A stretch of DNA of 13,348 nt from Flammula alnicola (taxonomy: Eukaryota > Basidiomycota > Agaricomycetes > Agaricales > Strophariaceae): positions 1 through 13,348 of the forward strand of contig JADNRV010000781.1 of the NCBI GenBank assembly GCA_015499995.1, written 5' to 3'. Numbering within the stretch: position 1 is the first letter of the stretch; each line of letters begins with the position of its first letter. The translations under genes and the position numbers were made by a program. The notes beneath the pieces were generated by a model that was not told the origin of the DNA, did no database searches, and saw nothing but the letters and a program-made list of their open reading frames with translations. Shown piece after piece: positions 8,001 through 13,348 of the stretch.

Positions 8001-9898
8001 CCGCAAACGTCGCAGCAGCAGCAACCGCAACCACAGCTGAGCAGGCTAGCCATCGGGAGCGGCTTCATGACCCGGCGCGCGTCTTCGACGGGCAGATCAA
8101 CGATGGGGTCTAGGACGCAGTCACCGACCTTGCCGCCTATGGTGTTTTCGATGTGCGTTATTTTTAGTTGTCTAATTTTATGCTGTGGAAAAACGGCCTT
8201 GCTAATTTTAATTACTGTTTTATTTTAGGGACGCAGAGCGGGATCCGGACGACGACGACTTGCTCAGTAGCGGCCAGGTGTCGCCTCTCAGTGAGTTTTT
8301 CGGTTCTCGCGAGTCCTCTATGGGTGGTTGCATTTCTCATTTTTTTTCGAATTGCGTTTTATCGTTTAAAGGCGACTCCCGTCCCAATCCATTCAGCATG
8401 CTCACCCATACGGCGTCCGGCGCCAGCTCGAGCACGAATCTTGCGGGCCTGTCGGCGCAGGAGTATGAGCGCACTCTTACCAAGTTCCTCAGCCAGAAGC
8501 GGCCGTGGGCGCGCAGGCGCCTGACGCCGGCTGCGAGGGTGGCGAGCTGGGCGGATCCGGTGAGTGCGCGAGATAGTGGTGGAGGAGAGCGCGGAGGAGA
8601 GGAGGGTATGCAGGAGGATGAGGCTGGGCAGCTAAAAGAGCCCGCCAAGGGCAGAGCGGGGGTGTCGGATGAGGAGGTTGAGGAGGAGAGCGATGTCAGT
8701 CGGAATGGTGCCGCGCAGTGGAAGAGGAAGGAGAAGGCGCGCTTCCATAGTTTGTTGAGCGTCGTTGATGACTCTGGTGTCCTTGTCGAGGAGCCGTTGG
8801 AGAGCTCGGATTACGAGGAGGATGATGAGGCGGAGGAGGAGTACAACGAGGAGGGCGTGGTGTATGAGGCTAAGGCGGTCGGGTTCGATCCTCGTCGGTA
8901 AGCTCTGTCTGTCATTTTGGATGTGTGGGCGCAGGTACTGAACTAGTTGTTTGGCTTTCGCTTGGGCAGACGCCGCAGTTTCCATGATTTGGACACGTTT
9001 AGGAATATTGAAGTGTTATCGCCTGAGCGGATGGGGATGGATGTCGAGCTTTGCGGCGAGCTTCTGACTATGTGGCGCAGAGAAGAGCACCTGCGGAACG
9101 TCATTGCGTGTGTTCGAGTAAGCATCAAACTCAATTCCTCATGCGAATCATAAATATTAAAAGCCTATCTACGCGTAGCTTTTCAGCGGCTCTTTATCCA
9201 ACACCAACACATCGCTGCGGGAGCACTACGAATCGCACCAAGACGTCCTGCAGGAGATTAACGACCGCTCCATCGTCCTTGCCGAACTCGACGTGGAGAA
9301 TGTCAAAGTCAGCAAGATCTTCCAGGCTACCAACACCCTGCGCTACGAGTCGGAGCAGTTCAGCACCCACGACCTGTGGCAGACCGCCAGCCCATCGCGG
9401 CGCAAAGTGTTCGAGCTGCGCGAAAAGGTGTTTGGCGCTGGGGGCCGGCGTCTCCGCGCGGGCGTGCATGGCGCGCATGGGCCGTACAACCGCCTGCAGT
9501 GGACGCTGGACGGGCAGGAGCGGCTGGTCGACCAGCTCGGGCGCACGGAGAGCGAGGCGGAGGAGGAGAGCGGGCTGGAGCGTGTGGCGTATGAGCGCCC
9601 GCCCGAGGCCGCGGAGGTGAGCGAGGAGGATATGGTGGCGCATCCGATTATTAAGCCGATGTGGCTGCTGCGGTTCTTTACGAGCTGGGGTGCGCGATGG
9701 AGTGCGGCGACGAGTGGGGCGGCTGTGCCTGCTGTGGTTGGTACGGTGTCGGGTAAGGAGGACGAGCAGAAGGAGACGCCCTCGCCTGCCTCTGTTGGGG
9801 CGGAGAAGGCGTCTGGGAGTCTGAGTCCCGCGTCTGGGGGCGAGAAACAGATTCGCCATGAGCTGGATAGGATTCCAAGCCGCTCTGCGTCACATTGA
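5082..9898 (+). CDS. STB6: STB6-like protein (Stb6/Stb2 family), eight exons
   Basis: Large fungal protein, 1401 residues, resembling yeast Stb6/Stb2, described as partners of the Sin3 repressor; the molecular role is poorly known. Exons are 5082-6047, 6100-6195, 6249-7657, 7874-8152, 8229-8290, 8372-8897, 8970-9117 and 9179-9898 (4206 nt). The N-terminal domain (about 20-190) shows QIEISQYQLYAVEKWILER, TPYGILMVTSL and LRMGCSGRSALTLE. A second conserved block (about 258-380) has VLELVKLVQAGLAIF and DGLLCDHTVQAIRNW. The middle (about 380-820) is low complexity: His tracts, Gly/Ser/Ala-rich runs, basic patches. Acidic runs lie near 1080-1105. A probable helical or coiled-coil segment (about 1172-1225) follows, then NRLQWTLDGQERLVDQLG. 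I chose ATG 5082 over the in-frame ATG 5001 because a TATA element lies between them. Exon 4 could also begin six bases later (AG at 7877-7878). Family assignment rests on recalled family features, so it is good but not certain. Confidence 0.75.
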
Positions 9899-10168
9899 GC
9901 GTTTGAGGAAAAAGTTGTACCACCATCGCCACCACTAGCAACTAACGACTGCATTCAAAAACGTATACAAGATGTATTCTATCCATTAACAACAACTGAT
10001 ACCACACTGGCTATGCAAAGCAGAATACATCGATACCATGTACTTCAATAAATATATTATGGACAGATTTATATATGTAATGTATAGTTTGAGAAAAACG
10101 AATCACAAATAAAATATTTGTTGCTTTCGTCTTTCTAGGGTTTTTGCGGTGTGGAGGTTGTGGGCTGA
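9899..10168. terminator. AT-rich convergent 3' region with two AATAAA signals for the + strand
   Basis: The STB6-like (+) and CCDC47 (-) genes end facing each other 270 bases apart. AATAAA occurs on the + strand at 10047-10052 and 10108-10113, fitting 3' ends for the STB6-like mRNA about 150-230 bases past its stop. No exact AATAAA is seen on the minus strand here, so the CCDC47 3' end must use a variant signal. Confidence 0.5.
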
Positions 10169-11676
10169 TTATTTGCGGATGACTTTGCCCTGCGATTTTC
10201 GAAGCGTGCGTTTACGCTCTTTCTCGATTTCCTGAAAAGGATCGTTGACGTAATAAGATACCGTACTTTTATCGAGCAGAAACGATAATACCTTCTTCTG
10301 GTCCGCGGCACTGAGCTTGGAGATGCGCTCCTCCTCAGCCTTGCGCTTAGCTGCAGCCTTGGCATCCAGAGCCTGTAATAAGAAACATTATTAATGACCA
10401 AAAAAAAAGGCTTTGGACAAACCTCTTCCTTTTGCTCTTTCTCAGCGTCGTCCTTGATACTCTTGTCCACATCCTCTCTGGCTTTCCTGAGTTTGGTCTT
10501 CGTTTCCGGTCGAAGGCTGACCCTGTTTAATGAGTCGACCAGCTGGAACATGGCGCTGACAAGAGGAGTAACATCGGCAATGTGGTCAGAAGAAGAGGCG
10601 TTGAGGCTGAGAATGACGTGTTTTTCGCGCTCTTCAGCTGGAATGAGCTTCTCGGGACGCTCTCGTGGCTGATCAGTGATCTATGTCATGGAGAGGAGGT
10701 TAGTTGTGAAAGTTCAGGAGAGAAGTGACATGGACAAACAGAGAGGGACCGGAAATAGGGCAAGATCTTGGGATCTGAGAGAACCTTGACAAGGGAGAAA
10801 TTGCCGATGGGCTTGAGGAGGTTCTCTGTGACGTCCGCGAATTCTGGAATTGCCAGTTATTCAAGATCCAAAAGTCACACGAGCAGGAATGAATTAGCAT
10901 ACCCGTCATGACGAGGAGAGTGGAGGGGAGAGCTGGGTTCTCAGTAGTCCTAGGAAATGTCTATACAGAGTTTAGAGGTAGCGTTCATCATTGACAAAGA
11001 TACCCACGCACTAAATCCCATCGGTTGGTCTTGACAGACAAGAGCTCGTCCTTTGCGACGACGGCCCACACAAAGTTATCGTGAAGAGCACCAGGCGCGA
11101 GCTTGAAGTCGAGCTGGATATCATCGACGGGGCGGTAATGCAAGTCGATGAGAGTCTTGCCGATCTGGAATGCCCACTGGAAGAGATCATGACGTGGCCG
11201 CAGCGTGAAGATAGTGTGCAGAGAAGCGACATTGCGGCGTCCGGTGGAGAAGTTGAACGAGTCGGAGTAGCCATCTTGAGTAAGCCCTCCCTTGGACTGG
11301 GGTCTGGAGAACTGTTGCTGGTAAATTGGGAGATGTACCGAAAGCCTTTTAGGGGGGTATATGGTCAGTGTTGAACCGCGTCAGACGCGTCAGAGATAGG
11401 GACGAACCATTTCTTTGCCTTGTTGGCGTTCACGGTGGAGCCCCAGTACCAGAATGCAACGTAAAAAAGGACAAAGAGAGCGAGAAATGCCTCAGTTTTA
11501 AGTACTGTGAGACAGGGATGAATTTAGCACTGATTATACTCGGAGATAGACGCATGGAACATACACGCTGGCCTGAAGACGAGAAGCTTCCACCTGAGCT
11601 GCCAGCCATCGTATTCCTCTGGGGTAACGACGGGAGGAGGAGTGATAGTGGTCAGAAACTGGTTCAAGAAGGACAT
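10169..11676 (-). CDS. CCDC47: CCDC47 homologue (DUF1682), ER membrane protein
   Basis: Fungal homologue of CCDC47, which in animals is part of the PAT complex that assists multipass membrane proteins at the ER translocon. Exons are 11676-11565, 11504-11408, 11345-11012, 10960-10903, 10843-10740, 10680-10423, 10372-10292 and 10231-10169 (1107 nt, 368 residues). A short N-terminus (MSFLNQFLTTITPPP) leads to one membrane segment at about 43-61 (AFLALFVLFYVAFWYWGS). The cytosolic DUF1682 core has DGYSDSFNFSTGRRNVASLH, FTLRPRHDLFQ, LIDLHYRPVDDIQLDFKL and FVWAVVAKDEL. The tail (about 305-368) is Lys/Glu-rich and probably coiled coil, ending QGKVIRK. There is no signal peptide or long acidic lumenal part as in the longer animal proteins (from family knowledge). 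The second splice pair uses GTTCGT, which restores the WLSVHLPIY stretch. It shares a 206 bp divergent promoter with the small gene at 11883. Family call is firm. Confidence 0.92.
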
Positions 11677-11882
11677 TCTTGACTTTCGGTGTAAGCAGGT
11701 GTGGGGTGAGGAAGAAGGCTGCTATTCGGACCGGCAATTTCCGAGGATATGGTCGATCATCAACCGTTTCTGCTTTACTTTTATCGCAACAGATGCTTTC
11801 GCGTTTTGCAGGATTACCTACCTACCTTTGCCATGCCGTGTCCCTATAGGTCCTCTCTTGATGCATAACCACCACAGTCACA
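11677..11882. promoter_or_regulatory. Divergent promoter between CCDC47 and the small conserved gene
   Basis: 206 bases separate the two start codons. I see no TATA box. The plus-strand gene has a favourable start context (CACAATGG), and pyrimidine-rich DNA lies just upstream (about 11760-11855). The promoter role is inferred from position only. Confidence 0.45.
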
Positions 11883-12455
11883 ATGGCCTCTGAAGATGTC
11901 GAACCTCGTCTCCTCCCATTAGACATCAACGCAGTATGTTATATCTCCCTTGTCCATACCCCTCCAACTCACAGTGCCCAGGTAACTACCACAGATTTCG
12001 GAACATTCGTCACGGACATCTTGGCGCGTGATGTGCGCTCTTCCGACGCCTCGACGATCAACCAGGGTGTCCTCCGGCAGTGCATAAACCTCGCCTCGTC
12101 GTTCCTCGTCACGGATACCACCACCAATCCAGAACGTGGCATCTCGACCTGGTTCGCTGGCCTGAGCCGCCTCATCGACCTCGTCGTCGTTCTCCACAAG
12201 CGCGATGAGCTCGAGCTCGAGACTATCAGCGCCGCCTCGCGAGCCTGCTCGGAGTGCTGGACCGCGGCCGGCAACTGGAGAGGGCTCGACGAGTGCAAAA
12301 ACCGCGTCCGCGATATCGGCGGGAAGCTCAAGAAAATAATGGACGCTAATGGGAGGACTTACCGAGGTAACAATTCCTGTCCTGCTTCGTCAGCAACTGT
12401 TCCTTCTGATACCCTTTCCTTGTGGGCTCTAGGCGAACGCGTTTATGCACCCTGA
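11883..12455 (+). CDS. Small protein of unknown function, three exons
   Basis: I do not recognise this family. Exons are 11883-11933, 11982-12366 and 12433-12455 (459 nt, 152 residues). The protein starts MASEDVEPRLLPLDINA and continues VTTTDFGTFVTDILARDVR. It then looks largely alpha-helical, with alternating hydrophobic and charged residues (LRQCINLASSFLV, WFAGLSRLIDLVVVLHKR, AASRACSECW, VRDIGGKLKKIMDANGRTY) and ends GERVYAP. There is no signal peptide or clear membrane segment, and the two Cys residues in ACSEC are too few for a zinc site. Both introns (48 and 66 nt) are multiples of three without stops, so the unspliced message would also be open (190 residues). I prefer splicing because both have GT...AG ends and the intron peptides (Ser/Thr/Pro-rich) interrupt the helical pattern. 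Divergent from CCDC47; function unknown. Confidence 0.7.
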   Translation: MASEDVEPRLLPLDINAVCYISLVHTPPTHSAQVTTTDFGTFVTDILARDVRSSDASTINQGVLRQCINLASSFLVTDTTTNPERGISTWFAGLSRLIDLVVVLHKRDELELETISAASRACSECWTAAGNWRGLDECKNRVRDIGGKLKKIMDANGRTYRGNNSCPASSATVPSDTLSLWALGERVYAP

Positions 12456-12781
12456 CATTTGCAATGGGTCTTTTTTCTTCAACTTGTTTTCCTTGTCAAC
12501 ACTTCCCTGTCACATAATCTCTATATCAAAAGTTTGTAATATACCTTGTAAAGCTTGACTCATTTTGTCTTTCTGATTCTAGACCTCGCCTCCTTCCGCG
12601 TACGGGCTTAGTGTGCTGCTACACTCAATAACATGCTATAATATCATTTCTAATTGGGGTACTGTTTACACGATTTGCATATTGGTTAATTACATTTACA
12701 GGGCAGCCATATTGGTAATGGGCCAGAAGCTGCGAAAACGGTTGTCAGATAAGGCGATCACCAGTGCAAACACAAAACGTA
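12456..12781. other. Convergent intergenic region
   Basis: 326 bases between the stop of the small gene (+) and the stop of glucose-6-phosphate dehydrogenase (-). It is AT-rich, especially at 12530-12720, and should hold both 3' UTRs. No exact AATAAA is seen on either strand. An open stretch at 12613-12822 (+) is antisense to the end of the dehydrogenase gene and looks meaningless. Confidence 0.5.
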
Positions 12782-13348
12782 CTAGGCGTCAGCATTTCGT
12801 TTATATCCATATTTCGCGATGAAAGCATCTAATTCTTTCGGACCTCTCGATCCGTAGGGGTAAGGGACAGGATGCGGGCGGGGACCATTCTGACCGTCGA
12901 TCCAGTGGAGGATGGGTGTGAAAATCTGGCCGGAAAAAGACCATCAGCAAAACATTTTCGTGTCAATGCTAAATTCCATCCACCTTCCAAGCGACGTCTA
13001 GCTCGTCATGACGCACGAAATTCGAGTGATCTCCGCGGAGAGCGTCAAGGATGAGCGCCTCGTAAGCCTCCGGGATTTTCGCTTCCAAGAAACGTCTCTT
13101 ATATGTCAGGTCCATTTCTGTTGGGATGGCACGGGTGTACAATCCGGGTGTCTTCGAGTTCAATTTCAGATATACGGCTTCGTTGGGTTGAATGCGGATG
13201 ACAAGCTCATTGCGCGCGATATCCTTGAAAATTCCTTGGGTAACGTCCTTAAACTGGATGCGGACTTCGACCTTGCTTTCGTTGAGAGCTAACATAGAAT
13301 TTCTTAGTCGCTGTGTATTCCTTAGCCGAAGAGCTGCAAACCTTTTCC
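12782..13348 (-). CDS. ZWF1: Glucose-6-phosphate 1-dehydrogenase, C-terminal part (5' end outside window)
   Basis: Cytosolic enzyme oxidising glucose 6-phosphate with NADP+ to 6-phosphogluconolactone, the first step of the oxidative pentose phosphate pathway. Only the C-terminal exons are present: 13348-13342 (the window edge, GK plus one base), 13288-12984 and 12925-12782, stop TAG 12784-12782. The junctions give GKALNESKVEVRIQFKDV, then RNELVIRIQPNEAVYLKLN, EMDLTYKRRF, IPEAYEALILDALRGDHSNF and VRHDELDVAWK, followed by IFTPILHWIDGQNGPRPHP, YPYGSRGPKELDAF and a KRNADA tail. These are strongly conserved features of the enzyme's C-terminal beta-sheet (structural NADP+ and dimer) domain. The catalytic N-terminal half with the coenzyme fold lies beyond base 13348. 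Introns are 53 and 58 nt. No defect is seen in the visible part. Confidence 0.96.

Noticed and set aside
9051..9620. Overlapping 189-codon open frame on the + strand, rich in Arg/Ser/Ala
   Set aside because: It crosses the 9118-9178 intron in the wrong frame for the STB6-like protein. The spliced frame gives the expected helical segment instead.
11081..11374. Open frame on the + strand opposite CCDC47
   Set aside because: It is antisense to the third exon of CCDC47, whose minus-strand product is clearly conserved.
13008..13292. 94-codon open frame on the + strand at the right edge
   Set aside because: It is antisense to the highly conserved glucose-6-phosphate dehydrogenase exon.

Overview
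The window looks like nuclear DNA of a filamentous basidiomycete, probably an Agaricomycete. The genes are intron-dense with mostly short introns (about 48-82 nt, GT...AG). The protein set is fungal: a basidiomycete-type cytochrome P450, an STB6-like protein, fungal-type CCDC47 and LON/RING proteins. The taxonomic call is inference from gene content and intron style.

Layout. (1) 1-1011, + strand: the 3' part of a cytochrome P450 in seven exon pieces, cut by the window edge. One exon junction does not keep the reading frame. (2) 1012-2805: no convincing gene. The second half is purine-rich on the + strand and holds GGAT-type microsatellites and a degenerate tandem duplication of about 112 bp. 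(3) 2806-4959, - strand: a six-exon gene for a 587-residue protein with two RING fingers and a LON-protease-type N-terminal domain (LONRF-like). (4) 4960-5081: a compact divergent promoter with a TATA element for each direction. (5) 5082-9898, + strand: an eight-exon gene for a 1401-residue STB6-like protein, the largest gene here. (6) 9899-10168: AT-rich convergent 3' region. (7) 10169-11676, - strand: an eight-exon gene for a 368-residue CCDC47 (DUF1682) homologue. (8) 11677-11882: short divergent promoter. (9) 11883-12455, + strand: a three-exon gene for a small unrecognised protein of 152 residues. (10) 12456-12781: convergent intergenic DNA. (11) 12782-13348, - strand: the C-terminal exons of glucose-6-phosphate dehydrogenase, cut by the window edge.

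I built the exon models by hand from splice-site dinucleotides, frame continuity and protein family features. Each complete model sums to a multiple of three: 1764, 4206, 1107 and 459 nt. The genes do not form a pathway: xenobiotic or secondary oxidation, ubiquitin/quality control, possible chromatin-linked regulation, ER membrane protein biogenesis and the pentose phosphate pathway. Two divergent pairs (LONRF-like/STB6-like and CCDC47/small protein) have very short shared promoters and may be co-regulated, which is inference. I found no mobile element with coding capacity, RNA gene, CRISPR array or clear novel multi-gene system. The points most worth a second look are the frame break in the P450, the decayed tandem duplication, and several stop-free introns of length 3n.
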